In this document: in pieces, positions 59,201-61,887 of the stretch
How positions within the stretch are numbered: the stretch's first letter is position 1
Layout of the letters: each line of letters starts with the position of its first letter
Source: Dallia pectoralis
Lineage: Eukaryota; Chordata; Actinopteri; Esociformes; Umbridae
Direction of reading: 5' to 3'
DNA length: 64,000 bases
NCBI GenBank assembly: GCA_029465975.1
Contig: CM055728.1
Location: 7,667,689 to 7,731,688, forward strand
Translations under genes and position numbers: made by a program
Notes under the pieces: generated by a model
The model's input: only the letters and a program-made list of their open reading frames with translations
Database searches by the model: none
Told to the model about the DNA's origin: nothing

Positions 59201-61887
59201 AGAGAAAGAGAGAGGGAGCGTATATAATAAGGGGAATGAATCGGCTTGATCCACAAAAGCTGAATTGTGCCCCTTCTTGTGAGTCACCTTCTTGTGGGGG
59301 ATTTGATAATCAGCGCATTGACAGGCGCACACACACACACACACACACACGGCCTCAGGCTATCTATACAAAAACCCTGGTGGGGTTCAGAGGTCTACAC
59401 TACTGCCTCCAGTGCACATGTACTGCTGCAGTATGTGTTTGGACTCAGTTCACTGCTTTCCTTTCTAATTAAGGATAAAAATGATACATATACATTCTCC
59501 CAAACAGCTTCAAACGTACAGAGCCTGAATCGAGTAAAAAAAAATACATTTACGAGGAGAAAAAAACATTATGACCACAGGTGACGCAAATAACGTTGAT
59601 TATCACTTAACAAGGGCACGTGTCAAGGTCTGTGTTGATTAGATGGTGAGCAAACAATAAGTTCACGTAGTCAAACGTGTTGGATGCAGGAGAAATGGGC
59701 GGAGAAAAGACCGAAATGACTATTACATTGTTATGGCCACAGGCTGGGTCAGAGCATCTCTGAAACGACAAGGCTTGTAGAGTGTCCCCAGCCAGCACTG
59801 GTGAGTACCAAACGACAGTGGTCCAAGGAAGGACTAACCACAAACTGTAAACCGGGTGTTGGGGGCCCAAGGCTCATCAATTCATGAGGGCAACTAAGGC
59901 TATCCCGTCTGTTCTGAGAACAGAAAGTCCCCTGTGGTACAAGTCGCAGAACATTTTGATGATCTTCGTGGGAGGAATGTGTCACAACACACATTGCATC
60001 AGGCCCTGCTGCATCTGGAGCTGCGTAGCTGCCGACCAGTCAGAGTGCCCAAGACGACCGATCTCCACCAACGAAAACACCTATAATGGGCATCGGGGCG
60101 GGACCCTGGAGCAGTGGAAGAGGATGCCTGGTCTGATGAGTCATGTTTTCTTTTACATCACATGGGCGGCCATATACGTGGTGCGCTGTTCACCAAGTGA
60201 TGGCACCAGGATGCATTGTGGGAAAACGACAATCCGGTTGAGGGAGTGCGACGCTCTGGGCAACGTTCTGCTGGGAGACCCCGGGTCGGGGCACGCATGT
60301 GGACATCATCGTGCCACCTACTGAAACATTGTCACAGACCAGGTCCACTCCTTCATGGCATAATGTTGTGGCTTATCAGTGTGTATAGCGTATTTATACA
60401 AATCCTCATGCAAACACATTCCTATTAAAAAAATATCAGACACGAGTAGACTGGTCACAGTAAGACATGTGGATGTACATTATGCATGTGTAACAATGCA
60501 CAGTGAACGGGCCGTTCTCTTATTACCCGCGAGGCCTGATAGAGGAAGCCGTGAGTAATGGAGTTTAATTACACAGACACCCACGTCGAATGACCCATTA
60601 CAGAATGTAGCAGTCAAACCATCCCTATGTTGACCGTACCATTTTGTAGAGTTCAGATACACTGATGTGATCCGGATCCACCATTTCGAATTCCTTTCTA
60701 GGAACAAGGTCTAAGCCGAGATGCCTAATGAGCGGAGAGAGAAAGAGAGAGAGAGATGGTGTGACACAAATAGTCACAACGTTAGCTTTCCGAGAAAACA
60801 CACCAGTGAATACTGACAGTGAACACATTAGGAAAACATTTCCTCCGATAAAAAAGCAAGCACACGGGCGCTCACACACACACACACACAATTGTTAATT
60901 GGAAACCCATTGACATGCATGTATTTTACCGCATCCTGCTTCTAACCTAACATCTAAGTCTGGTCTAGATGCTTTACAGCAAATTCCCCAGAATAAGGAG
61001 GTGACCGACAGACCCAGACAGCGACGAGTGGTCAGAACACCTAATTACCTGCAGGGCATCGTGAAATTATGCAAAAGTGCCGACCGTGAACGAGTGAAGC
61101 TTCTCAACCACAGGGATTCAGACCCTGTAAGTGCCCAGATCACATGACCAGAGGCGACTCATGTGGCAGCTTGTGATGAAAGAAAAAGTTTCCTTCTAAA
61201 TTTAGACTCCTTGTATGTAAATGTTGAAGTCAAGCTCGAGAACGACGACCCGCTGAAGTTGACCCAAATCCATTTTGCTGAGACTACGGGAGGTCTGGGA
61301 GCATTCAATTCAGAAAGGCCTTGTTAGTAAAAGCCCTTGGTGATGAGGACAAACTAAGCCCACAGATCTCACTCCGCGGGTGGCTGTAGATGGTAGCATC
61401 TGTACGGTGAATAGTGCTGCTGGCAACACCAATGATCCCAGATCCATTTCCTGTGAAAGGCAACTACAGAGTGTTGCATTATGGGGGCCTCTTTGGATGA
61501 ATGCCTCTGGTAAATTAAAGTATTACACCATTTTGGTGCTCAATTGCACACAAGGTCAGACTGAAATTTGACTTTTAAACAAACGTAAGACGAGGGTACG
61601 ACGAGGGTACGACGAGGGTACGATGAGGGTACGACGAGGGTAAGACGAGGGTACGACGAGGGTAAGACGAGGGTTCACTGGCTTATTTTCATCTCATCTT
61701 GTCGACTTGAGGTGTGATGTGATACCGTAGTCACTTACTCGTTGCCCCAGTCCAGGCGCACGGTGATGTGCCGTTTGATCTCCCTGGTCTGGTCCTGAGC
61801 CAGGTGACCCTGTATGAGCTGCCGCCGTAGGTCGATGAGCTCATTCATCACATGACGCAGCTTGAGGAATAGGTCTACCTTGTGCTT
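11072..61887 (-). CDS. dock3: dock3, dedicator of cytokinesis 3 (5' partial, 49 coding segments in window)
   Basis: DOCK3 is a cytoplasmic guanine-nucleotide exchange factor that activates Rac1, mainly in neurons; it works with ELMO proteins and binds phosphoinositides. The spliced window product is 1970 residues and lacks roughly the first 100, including the SH3 domain. In order I see the helical segment beginning KHKVDLFLKLRHV, DHR-1 at about residues 314-480, the ARM-like middle, DHR-2 at about 1118-1521, and a Ser/Pro tail. The tail decides the paralogue: blocks such as SPLHPIPGSPTSPQS, SGSASSGVSSLSES and PPAVPPKPY match DOCK3 as I remember it rather than DOCK4. All 49 segments have consistent phases and splice sites, with one GC donor. 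Oddities are an extra tail exon (e47), a His/Pro-rich stretch in the last exon, and introns dominated by tandem repeats. I see no frameshift or internal stop, so the gene looks functional. Confidence 0.95.
11699..11794 (-). other. dock3: 96-nt in-frame terminal intron of dock3
   Basis: The donor is AAG|GTAAAG and the acceptor CTACCAG|TCT. The length is a multiple of three and the frame stays open, so retention would add 32 residues between RSLRK and SPLHPIP. The remembered human protein joins LRK directly to SPLHPIP, so splicing is the default reading. Confidence 0.8.
11795..11877 (-). CDS. dock3: dock3 e48, tail
   Basis: 83 nt encoding (G)HFLMHFDAFHHQNSDPPPAL to RSLRK. The acceptor is TTTTTACCTCATTAG and the donor GTAAAG. 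The HFDAFHH and PPALPxR blocks are typical of DOCK3. Confidence 0.92.
12136..12258 (-). CDS. dock3: dock3 e47, candidate extra tail exon with proline-rich motif
   Basis: 123 nt, phase 1 to 1, so it can be included or skipped without a frame change. It encodes 41 residues beginning VFPSAPSSWSLDGEG and ending SMPPIPPRSFPPG. The acceptor is GCCCCTTCCCAG and the donor GTAACG. I do not recall an equivalent in human DOCK3, where the sequence runs from EKG straight to the HFDAFHH region. PPIPPR is a plausible SH3 ligand. Open frame, low-complexity-free composition and phase fit support it. A second acceptor-like AG lies 12 nt further in but breaks the phase. Confidence 0.65.
12414..12498 (-). CDS. 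dock3: dock3 e46, tail
   Basis: 85 nt encoding SNHLQRALLQQVSSCKPCAD to MGLPEK. The acceptor is CGTCTCTGCAG and the donor GTACAC; it ends in phase 1. Confidence 0.9.
12734..12843 (-). CDS. dock3: dock3 e45, tail
   Basis: 110 nt encoding (G)SPSLPDKVKHNREVMMLLPP to VAENGQ. The acceptor is CCCTCACTCAG and the donor GTGCCA. Confidence 0.92.
13403..13741 (-). mobile_element. Solo LTR (family A), diverged
   Basis: Read on the minus strand it starts TGTCATGAGTGAGAACC and ends GCGTGACA, with the internal phrase GTGCACACGGCTAGTTCC shared with the LTR at 14550. The flanking pentamers no longer match, so it is older or its edges are damaged. Confidence 0.65.
13742..14160. mobile_element. Possible Tc1-like relic
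   Basis: The phrase GGGGTTTTTGTCCTGCTGAA resembles the reverse strand of fish Tc1 transposase genes (a 'nxGQDNDxxH' region). Similarity is patchy. Confidence 0.3.
14550..14928 (-). mobile_element. Solo LTR (family A), with target duplication
   Basis: Read on the minus strand it starts TGTCACGAGCGGG and ends TTCGTTACA, with AATAAA upstream of the end. It is flanked by TTTCA on both sides (14545-14549 and 14929-14933). It lies in the e44-e45 intron in the same orientation as dock3. Confidence 0.8.
14968..15049 (-). CDS. dock3: dock3 e44, tail
   Basis: 82 nt encoding PSPSSSSLSSIRSNSSQVIN to SAPSSAR. The acceptor is TTCTTTTTCCAG and the donor GTGAGT. It joins e43 in phase 0. Confidence 0.92.
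15452..15590 (-). CDS. dock3: dock3 e43, tail
   Basis: 139 nt encoding (S)PMNLQGSIRQSSSSLSSHTS to EDTAHMQ. The acceptor is TCTCTCTTCAG with a long polypyrimidine tract; the donor is GTGGGT. Confidence 0.92.
15765..15865 (-). CDS. dock3: dock3 e42, tail
   Basis: 101 nt encoding GLSAACTGVTSPRGILNTHS to VRLIHRH. The acceptor is GGCCCAACAG and the donor GTCAGT. It matches the remembered human LSPACSGTSTPRG and MSPES blocks, but about five residues before LS are missing. The 17-bp array starts only 28 bp upstream of its acceptor. Confidence 0.88.
15893..19480. repeat. 17-bp minisatellite filling the e41-e42 intron
   Basis: The unit is TATTAACACTGGCTGAA with frequent variants (GGCTGTA, GCTCTGAA, GGATGAA), about 210 copies. 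It takes up 3.6 kb of a 3.7-kb intron and stops 28 bp before the e42 acceptor. Variant patterns repeat over hundreds of bases, so it has grown by block duplication. Confidence 0.95.
19568..19684 (-). CDS. dock3: dock3 e41, end of DHR-2
   Basis: 117 nt, phase 0 to 0, encoding VHILGVGLAVHEKLVHPEMR to MMRTGLHQ. The acceptor is TTGTCACAG and the donor GTGAGT. It is the last DHR-2 exon; the next intron is almost entirely a 17-bp array. Confidence 0.94.
19695..21022. repeat. 74-bp minisatellite, split by a transposon
   Basis: Units run from the GTGTTGGTAGCAGAC phrase to TTTATCAATAATA. Two and a part lie at 19695-19865 and two diverged ones at 20906-21022, with the inserted element between. Confidence 0.85.
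19866..20905. mobile_element. Long-inverted-repeat DNA transposon, probably hAT-like
   Basis: The ends mirror each other for about 190 bp (GGCAGACTTG... against ...CAAGTCTGCC, then A/T-rich TTTATTT runs). An 8-bp duplication TAGCAGAC flanks it at 19858-19865 and 20906-20913. If the terminal TA is counted as element, the duplication is 6 bp instead. No transposase frame was found. It sits in a dock3 intron. Confidence 0.8.
21836..21919 (-). CDS. dock3: dock3 e40, DHR-2
   Basis: 84 nt, phase 0 to 0, encoding AFFDKDYINSHPEDSERITQ to DLMQEQ. The acceptor is CTCTTCCGTAG and the donor GTCAGA. Confidence 0.94.
22017..22196 (-). CDS. dock3: dock3 e39, DHR-2 catalytic lobe
   Basis: 180 nt, phase 0 to 0, from VEVGPLENAIYVVENKTQEL to NGGIARYQE. 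It contains NGVIDAAVNGG, which corresponds to the DHR-2 segment whose conserved valine acts as the nucleotide sensor in solved DOCK structures (inferred by position). The acceptor is TTTTTCTTCAG and the donor GTACTA. Confidence 0.95.
22253..22275. repeat. (CA)n microsatellite
   Basis: Simple CA repeat in the e38-e39 intron. Confidence 0.9.
22340..22426 (-). CDS. dock3: dock3 e38, DHR-2
   Basis: 87 nt, phase 0 to 0, encoding SLWIERTTLILARPLPGISR to EKREL. The acceptor is GTGTTTTCAG and the donor GTGAGT. Confidence 0.94.
22543..22709 (-). CDS. dock3: dock3 e37, DHR-2
   Basis: 167 nt from (Y)LQIYAVTPVSDITDVPQLER to DNEFR. The acceptor is CCCTATAG and the donor GTATGT. The conserved HKGPKD block is intact. 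Confidence 0.94.
22886..23689. mobile_element. Harbinger-like (PIF) non-autonomous element
   Basis: The terminal inverted repeats are CCTGGGGCCTGTACCATGA and TCATGGTACAGGCCCCAGG. GGGCCTGTACCATGA termini are widespread in fish Harbinger MITEs. The outer CCWGG may be part of the repeat or a duplicated target. A (TA)n stretch lies inside at 23181-23213. Confidence 0.7.
23181..23213. repeat. (TA)n microsatellite
   Basis: A run of alternating TA inside the Harbinger-like element. Confidence 0.9.
23747..23888 (-). CDS. dock3: dock3 e36, DHR-2
   Basis: 142 nt from NKEFVCRGYDYERLEDFQQR through QHPNQPDDALL to SDAQ, acceptor TTATTTCCAG. The donor is GTATCC; the bases just past it belong to the 47-bp minisatellite unit. 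Confidence 0.93.
24016..24120 (-). CDS. dock3: dock3 e35, DHR-2
   Basis: 105 nt, phase 0 to 0, encoding KMEAAYYDNIIEQQRIEPEF to RKFPFFLR. The acceptor is GTGTCTCCTAG and the donor GTGAGA. Confidence 0.94.
24150..24835 (-). mobile_element. Possible DNA-transposon relic
   Basis: The + strand has phrases such as GGGATTATTATCCTGTTG that resemble the reverse of a Tc1-type transposase gene. Many stops and no clear ends. It fills part of the e34-e35 intron. Confidence 0.35.
24840..24985 (+). mobile_element. tRNA-derived SINE, degraded
   Basis: An A-box-like TAGCTCACTGGGTAAGAGC (24852-24870) and a B-box-like GGGGTCCATTCCCAC (24896-24910) are spaced as in a tRNA head. The body then reads GCTGCTGAATGACTTAT, matching the common fish SINE 3' phrase CTGCTAAATGACT. 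Confidence 0.65.
24973..25665 (+). repeat. 53-bp minisatellite grown from a SINE tail
   Basis: About 13 copies of a unit beginning TGCTGAATGACTTATATGTG and ending GGTACCCATGTTC. The first unit is continuous with the SINE body, so the array seems to have started from its 3' end. Confidence 0.9.
25810..26092 (+). repeat. 40-bp minisatellite, 7 copies
   Basis: The unit joins CAGATGTGCACACCGGCACG and TGTTGTCTACAATGCCTTTC. Copies are almost identical; some change CACACC to CGCACC. The open frame across it is a by-product. Confidence 0.95.
26131..26159. repeat. (GA)n microsatellite
   Basis: GA repeat immediately past the e34 donor. Confidence 0.9.
26165..26251 (-). CDS. dock3: dock3 e34, DHR-2
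   Basis: 87 nt, phase 0 to 0, encoding CWEYGISLCRELAFQYETLY to SLSWIR. The acceptor is TCTTTCCAG and the donor GTGAGT. A GA microsatellite begins just past the donor. Confidence 0.94.
26704..26852 (-). CDS. dock3: dock3 e33, DHR-2, GC donor
   Basis: 149 nt from (E)AAFTLLLYWELLHWEDRPLR to HYFNKGK. The acceptor is CCATCATCAG. The donor reads AAAG|GCAAGT, a non-canonical GC donor with an otherwise ideal consensus. Phase 0 joins e34 and gives NKGK-CWEYG. Confidence 0.92.
26985..27078 (-). CDS. dock3: dock3 e32, start of DHR-2
   Basis: 94 nt encoding NFYKSEINKEDMYIRYIHKL to HLHAEDYT. The acceptor is GCCTCCACAG and the donor GTAACG. It begins the DHR-2 lobe A helices. Confidence 0.94.
27178..27238 (-). 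CDS. dock3: dock3 e31
   Basis: 61 nt encoding (R)DCMKGDETENKKVGGSSNLM. The acceptor is CGCTTTAAG and the donor GTGAGA. It sits at the entry to DHR-2. Confidence 0.93.
27343..27438 (-). CDS. dock3: dock3 e30
   Basis: 96 nt encoding (S)LLEKIEQETWRETGISFV to MDRLLDY. The acceptor is CTTTCTCCAG and the donor GTATGA. Confidence 0.94.
   Translation of the reverse strand, partial: PSGENRAGDLERDRHIVCHIRHQTDGPAARL
27570..27596 (-). CDS. dock3: dock3 e29 (27-nt microexon)
   Basis: Encodes (L)TQLFGPYP plus two bases of Ser. The acceptor is GACTTCCAG and the donor GTATTA. The phases fit both neighbours exactly, and the peptide matches the remembered human TQLFGPYPS. Confidence 0.9.
27697..27782 (-). 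CDS. dock3: dock3 e28
   Basis: 86 nt encoding VEAELMDKLESMVADGKGDD to RELFGL, acceptor GTGAATGTAG and donor GTAAGT. It lies on the far side of the 24-bp array from e27; phases 0/0 match across it. Confidence 0.93.
27877..31285. repeat. 24-bp minisatellite filling the e27-e28 intron
   Basis: The unit is CTATTGGGTGATAATGTACTATAA with ATTGTATTAT and CTGTAA variants and occasional 6-bp CTATAA additions, about 140 copies. It makes up some 96% of the 3556-bp intron. As 24 is divisible by 3, long frames (649 residues on minus, 424 on plus) arise by chance. A variant block recurs at 28317 and 28785, 468 bp apart. Confidence 0.95.
31339..31487 (-). CDS. dock3: dock3 e27
   Basis: 149 nt from (G)ENKPHFIPGMMGPFLGVTLV through RNIMIPIFHDMMDWE to NFKL. 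The acceptor is GTGCCCCAG and the donor GTGAGG. The 24-bp array begins about 50 bp beyond the donor. Confidence 0.95.
31588..31646 (-). CDS. dock3: dock3 e26
   Basis: 59 nt encoding YGDMRVMMAYELFSMWQKL, phase 2 to 1. The acceptor is AACACTGCAG and the donor GTGAGA. Confidence 0.94.
31854..31954 (-). CDS. dock3: dock3 e25
   Basis: 101 nt encoding VWNSFFSLTVLYINQPSLQL to KRKKVLD, acceptor CGTACAAG. The donor is GTACGT after AA; the next exon supplies the A of Lys, which restores the family's DKYGDMR. Confidence 0.93.
32180..32255 (-). CDS. dock3: dock3 e24
   Basis: 76 nt encoding (H)VIVTTTQYLSPALHKNFSE to DFDFK. The acceptor is TTCTGCAG and the donor GTGACG. Confidence 0.93.
32357..33222. repeat. 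14-bp minisatellite, about 62 copies
   Basis: The unit is GTCAGTTCGGGTGG with GTGTGT, GATGGG and GGCGGA variants. G-rich on +. Open frames in all three + frames are by-products. It lies in the e23-e24 intron. Confidence 0.95.
33300..33535 (+). mobile_element. 3' end of a non-LTR retroposon
   Basis: It ends CCAATGACAATAAAGTAGAA followed by TCTAATCTAAT, a usual tail for fish LINE/SINE copies. The upstream part is not identified. Confidence 0.45.
33681..33775 (-). CDS. dock3: dock3 e23
   Basis: 95 nt encoding EFLLKIFCVFRNLMKLTIFP to MRLLTS, ending in phase 2. The acceptor is GTCTTCCAG and the donor GTAAGT. The intron sequence just upstream of the acceptor (33776-33885) resembles the unit of the 56-bp array. 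Confidence 0.94.
33915..34020 (+). mobile_element. Fragment of an interspersed repeat
   Basis: TTTTACCTTAATTTAAAAAAGG followed shortly by TTGAGAACAAATTCTAATTT resembles a very common salmonid and pike repeat. Only about 100 bp remain. Confidence 0.35.
34022..34572 (+). repeat. 56-bp minisatellite, about 10 copies
   Basis: The unit joins GGAAGTCAGGAGTTGTAGTGG and TTATCATCAGCACAGAATAAC. Copies are nearly identical. Diverged relatives lie at 33776-33885 beside e23, so the array probably grew from local intron sequence. Confidence 0.95.
34628..34726 (-). CDS. dock3: dock3 e22
   Basis: 99 nt encoding GEYVSTLLSLLRQMTEIHF to FHSKEELK. The acceptor is TTTCCTGTCCAG and the donor GTGAGA. A 56-bp array ends about 60 bp past the donor. 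Confidence 0.94.
34938..35527 (+). mobile_element. Possible solo LTR (second family)
   Basis: It begins TGTGGGGATCC and ends CGTAACA, with CTAAATAAAAGC as a polyA signal at about 35392. No target duplication was found, so the edges are tentative. Confidence 0.4.
35638..35778 (-). CDS. dock3: dock3 e21
   Basis: 141 nt, phase 0 to 0, from ESSVQEEVEMMVESLLDVLL to QRCPQCTAEIT. The acceptor is CCTCACTTAG and the donor is GTCAGA, which is weak at position +3. Confidence 0.93.
36481..36608 (-). CDS. dock3: dock3 e20
   Basis: 128 nt encoding (E)SRSILLPVVLHHIHLHLRQQ to SIIKTSSM. The acceptor is TTCTCTCACAG and the donor GTACAT. Confidence 0.94.
36808..37000 (-). CDS. dock3: dock3 e19
   Basis: 193 nt from AALLNSFPDIFDELLQMFTV through GQSMDVVKLQSIA to SRLFFFP. 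The acceptor is CCGCATCAG and the donor GTGAGA. Confidence 0.94.
37790..38512. repeat. CAGACAGACAGGCCAG-type minisatellite
   Basis: Units of 16-20 bp built from CAGA and GGCCAG pieces, about 40 copies. The Cys-rich frame on the minus strand is a by-product. It ends about 50 bp from the e18 donor. Confidence 0.93.
38562..38732 (-). CDS. dock3: dock3 e18
   Basis: 171 nt, phase 0 to 0, from ALEYLFKFIVQSRILYSRAT to SSETLVFTQ. The acceptor is CACCCTGCAG and the donor GTCAGA. An array of about 16-bp units ends some 50 bp beyond the donor. Confidence 0.94.
39190..39271 (-). CDS. dock3: dock3 e17
   Basis: 82 nt encoding ELIRCLKWYMDRSAEVVRQD to IQEAMR. The acceptor is GTGTGTTTAG and the donor GTAAGG. 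Confidence 0.94.
39767..41475 (+). mobile_element. piggyBac-like element, non-autonomous
   Basis: The inverted ends are CCCTCGTGTTGTCC and GGACAACACGAGGG. TTAA follows the right end (41476-41479) and TTAT precedes the left end (39763-39766). Copies of GGGGTCATTTTGACCCC lie near both ends. The interior carries two transposase remnants: an acidic N-terminal stretch (40160-40333) and a DDE-family start at about 40680-40950 with IWSSIPPS, FDLFLPIEDTVLNMTN and GQRIYGNKW. The catalytic region is missing. Confidence 0.8.
40160..40956 (+). pseudogene. piggyBac transposase N-terminal remnant
   Basis: The acidic region (ESTDEEGSGSEEEEHND) is typical of PGBD transposase N-termini. It is followed, after stops and frame changes, by a stretch resembling the start of the DDE_Tnp_1_7 domain. 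It ends before any catalytic Asp motif could be seen. Confidence 0.65.
43260..43613 (+). mobile_element. 3' end of a Tc1-like transposon
   Basis: Phrases for the transposase C-terminus (CACAAGATCTCAATCCG, then GTGGAAAGGGAGGTTCGCC) lead to a terminal TAGTGGCCACTGAGTATAAT. That end is the inverse of the CAGTGGCCACTCTATTA core in the adjacent array, so array and transposon belong together. Confidence 0.6.
43705..43805 (-). CDS. dock3: dock3 e16
   Basis: 101 nt encoding VFIINLLRDSRFYHFRPVMD to GALAY. The acceptor is TGCCCTCAG and the donor GTAATA. It lies about 90 bp from the 3' end of a Tc1 relic. Confidence 0.93.
44379..44462 (-). CDS. dock3: dock3 e15
   Basis: 84 nt, phase 0 to 0, encoding FLRDVLDTLFGLLDDNTDKY to LVFQSL. 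The acceptor is TCGCCTCCAG and the donor GTAAGT. Confidence 0.94.
44610..44707 (-). CDS. dock3: dock3 e14
   Basis: 98 nt encoding (V)DLLALLNWKAHPDKVLDIL to INGEEIVK. The acceptor is CTGTGTCCAG and the donor GTAACA. Confidence 0.94.
45194..45365 (-). CDS. dock3: dock3 e13, end of DHR-1
   Basis: 172 nt from CDENATFSNQGLYLSMPCC to STQLCSTKLTQN, acceptor TGTCCCCAG and donor GTACAG. It closes DHR-1 and joins the helical middle. Confidence 0.94.
45453..45559 (-). CDS. dock3: dock3 e12, DHR-1
   Basis: 107 nt encoding KDKGEKKLFGFAFTPLMRED to ESHELYVYK, acceptor GCTCCTCAG and donor GTGGGG. It continues DHR-1. Confidence 0.94.
45710..45872 (-). CDS. dock3: dock3 e11, DHR-1
   Basis: 163 nt from DCISLGNGEPNTNEHRSF through SPRWSEMIKLPIPID to LRFEFRHCS. 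The acceptor is CCGGTCAG and the donor GTAGGT. It is the core of DHR-1. Confidence 0.95.
46020..46144 (-). CDS. dock3: dock3 e10, start of DHR-1
   Basis: 125 nt encoding (G)DTRNDLYLTLERGDFERGG to LYADGDTLK, phase 1 to 0, acceptor CGTATCCTAG and donor GTACCG. RNDLYLTLE is the first strand of the C2-like DHR-1 domain, which binds PtdIns(3,4,5)P3 in this family. Confidence 0.95.
46145..47580. other. e9-e10 intron
   Basis: Contains CA microsatellites at about 47010-47026 and 47085-47099. Nothing else recognised. Confidence 0.5.
47581..47706 (-). CDS. dock3: dock3 e9
   Basis: 126 nt encoding (G)LIISLQLLRGELDQIRREN to KLGFPDVILP, acceptor CACCCCAG and donor GTGAGG. It is the lead-in to DHR-1. The following intron (on its 5' side, 47707-52076) holds a gypsy relic and a 23-bp array. 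Confidence 0.94.
48170..50343 (+). mobile_element. Decayed Ty3/gypsy retrotransposon
   Basis: A probable 5' LTR (48170-48420, with AATAAA near 48317) is followed by a primer-binding site TGGTGTCAGAAGTGGGA at 48423. A gag-like zinc knuckle (CNKPGHIAC, 48791-48817) is broken by a stop. A protease-like stretch follows at 48900-49260. The RNase H region (49625-49790) still reads FTDHTSLTWLLNFKHPEGK, then ARWLEDLQEYDIEIQHRAG. The end has GRFYWPG-like codons of the integrase start, cut off by the 23-bp array. Most of reverse transcriptase and the 3' LTR are missing. Confidence 0.8.
50344..51056. repeat. 23-bp minisatellite, about 31 copies
   Basis: The unit is GATGTGACCCATTGACCCCACCA. Copies are nearly identical. 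It abuts the truncated end of the gypsy relic. Open frames on the minus strand are by-products. Confidence 0.95.
51057..52076. other. Part of the e8-e9 intron
   Basis: Unique-looking AT-rich DNA without a supportable feature. Confidence 0.5.
52077..52165 (-). CDS. dock3: dock3 e8
   Basis: 89 nt encoding CNNENEWFQIHENIIRKSS to SAPSTNY. The acceptor is TTTTCCTCCAG and the donor GTACAT; the exon ends in phase 1. Confidence 0.94.
52770..52915 (+). mobile_element. tRNA-derived SINE (HpaI-like)
   Basis: A perfect B box, GGTTCGAATCC, lies at 52808-52818. The body phrase GAGGTGCTTAACCCTAATCGC, then CTCCTGTAAGTCGCTCCGGAT, is the conserved core of salmonid and pike SINEs. The 3' tail is short. Confidence 0.75.
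52965..53403. repeat. 15-bp minisatellite, about 29 copies
   Basis: The unit is CTACAGGAAGATCTG with ATAGGAATATTTG variants. As 15 is divisible by 3, open frames run through on both strands; these are by-products. Confidence 0.95.
53527..53740. repeat. (CA)n followed by CT-rich tract
   Basis: (CA)12 at about 53528-53552 and about 140 bases of CTCTCTCC-type sequence. A long polypyrimidine strand. Confidence 0.85.
54271..54418 (-). CDS. dock3: dock3 e7
   Basis: 148 nt from (G)RMLLNDSKKGPPHVQYRRP through CAVLAMSDV to FVLKVYT, acceptor GTCTCCAG and donor GTGAGT, phase 1 to 2. The conserved RRPYGCAVL block is intact. Confidence 0.94.
54522..54582 (-). CDS. dock3: dock3 e6
   Basis: 61 nt encoding DLSSKDLKRDLYIVAQVIRT plus one base of Gly. 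The acceptor is TTCTCCTCAG and the donor GTAAGC. Confidence 0.94.
54936..55017 (-). CDS. dock3: dock3 e5
   Basis: 82 nt encoding (S)EKFMVRLNKNGGPKNPEK to LCALFT. The acceptor is CTCCACAG and the donor GTACGT. The frame runs from phase 2 to phase 0. Confidence 0.94.
55500..57705. repeat. 17-bp minisatellite with 977-bp higher-order repeat
   Basis: The unit is GTGTCCAGTGTTTCAAT, about 125 copies. A distinct interrupting segment (ATTGTATGAATTTGTCCATT and onward) starts at 55751, 56061, 56728 and 57038. Spacings are 310, 667 and 310, so a 977-bp block is present twice. The last units change to TCTCTCCAGTGTGTGAATG. It reaches to about 40 bp from the e4 donor. Confidence 0.93.
57745..57899 (-). 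CDS. dock3: dock3 e4
   Basis: 155 nt from GDSTRQRHGDGCRVPVQHH to SLYDTRDNKPI, phase 0 to 2, acceptor TCGTTCTCAG and donor GTACAG. It contains the conserved LKSFTYNTI and DVFFSLYD blocks. A 17-bp tandem array begins about 40 bp beyond its donor. Confidence 0.94.
58259..58300 (-). CDS. dock3: dock3 e3 (42-nt small exon)
   Basis: Encodes HASSRHCGQTSTNQ, phase 0 to 0, between a good TTTTCCCTACAG acceptor and a GTACGG donor. It aligns with the remembered human HLSSRQSVQQSTSQ. It is short and symmetric, so skipping would keep the frame. Confidence 0.9.
59178..59216. repeat. (GA)n microsatellite
   Basis: GA-rich simple repeat in the e2-e3 intron; a (CA)n run follows at 59327-59350. Confidence 0.85.
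59600..60370 (+). pseudogene. Tc1-like transposase pseudogene
   Basis: In pieces over several frames it matches a widespread fish Tc1 transposase: LGQSISETTRLVECPQ-like helix-turn-helix region (59745-59800), WSKEGLTTNC (59820-59850), GLRSCRPVRVPK (60020-60055), WSDESCFLLHHMGGHIRG (60130-60180) and GGSATLWATFCWETP-like frame near 60240-60290. There are several frameshifts, and the C-terminus is missing. Confidence 0.7.
60640..60724 (-). CDS. dock3: dock3 e2
   Basis: 85 nt, encoding HLGLDLVPRKEFEMVDPDH to ELYKM. The acceptor is CTCATTAG and the donor GTACGG. The first base completes the Glu codon begun in e1, and the exon ends in phase 0. Confidence 0.94.
61585..61674. repeat. 11-bp minisatellite, 8 copies
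   Basis: The unit is GTACGACGAGG with a GTAAGACGAGG variant. It lies about 60 bp beyond the e1 donor. Confidence 0.9.
61739..61887 (-). CDS. dock3: dock3 e1 (first coding exon in window)
   Basis: 149 nt, residues 1-50 of the window product (KHKVDLFLKLRHV to RLDWGNE). The acceptor is CCAACAG and the donor GTAAGT. It starts in phase 0 and ends in phase 2. The stretch is nearly identical to DOCK3/DOCK4 just after the SH3 linker. The exon before it is not in the window. Confidence 0.95.

Noticed and set aside
11072..61887. Assigning the gene to dock4 rather than dock3
   Set aside because: The body is similar in both, but the tail blocks (SPLHPIP, SGSASSGVSSLSES, HFDAFHH, PPKPY) fit DOCK3 as I recall it. 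A search would settle it fully.
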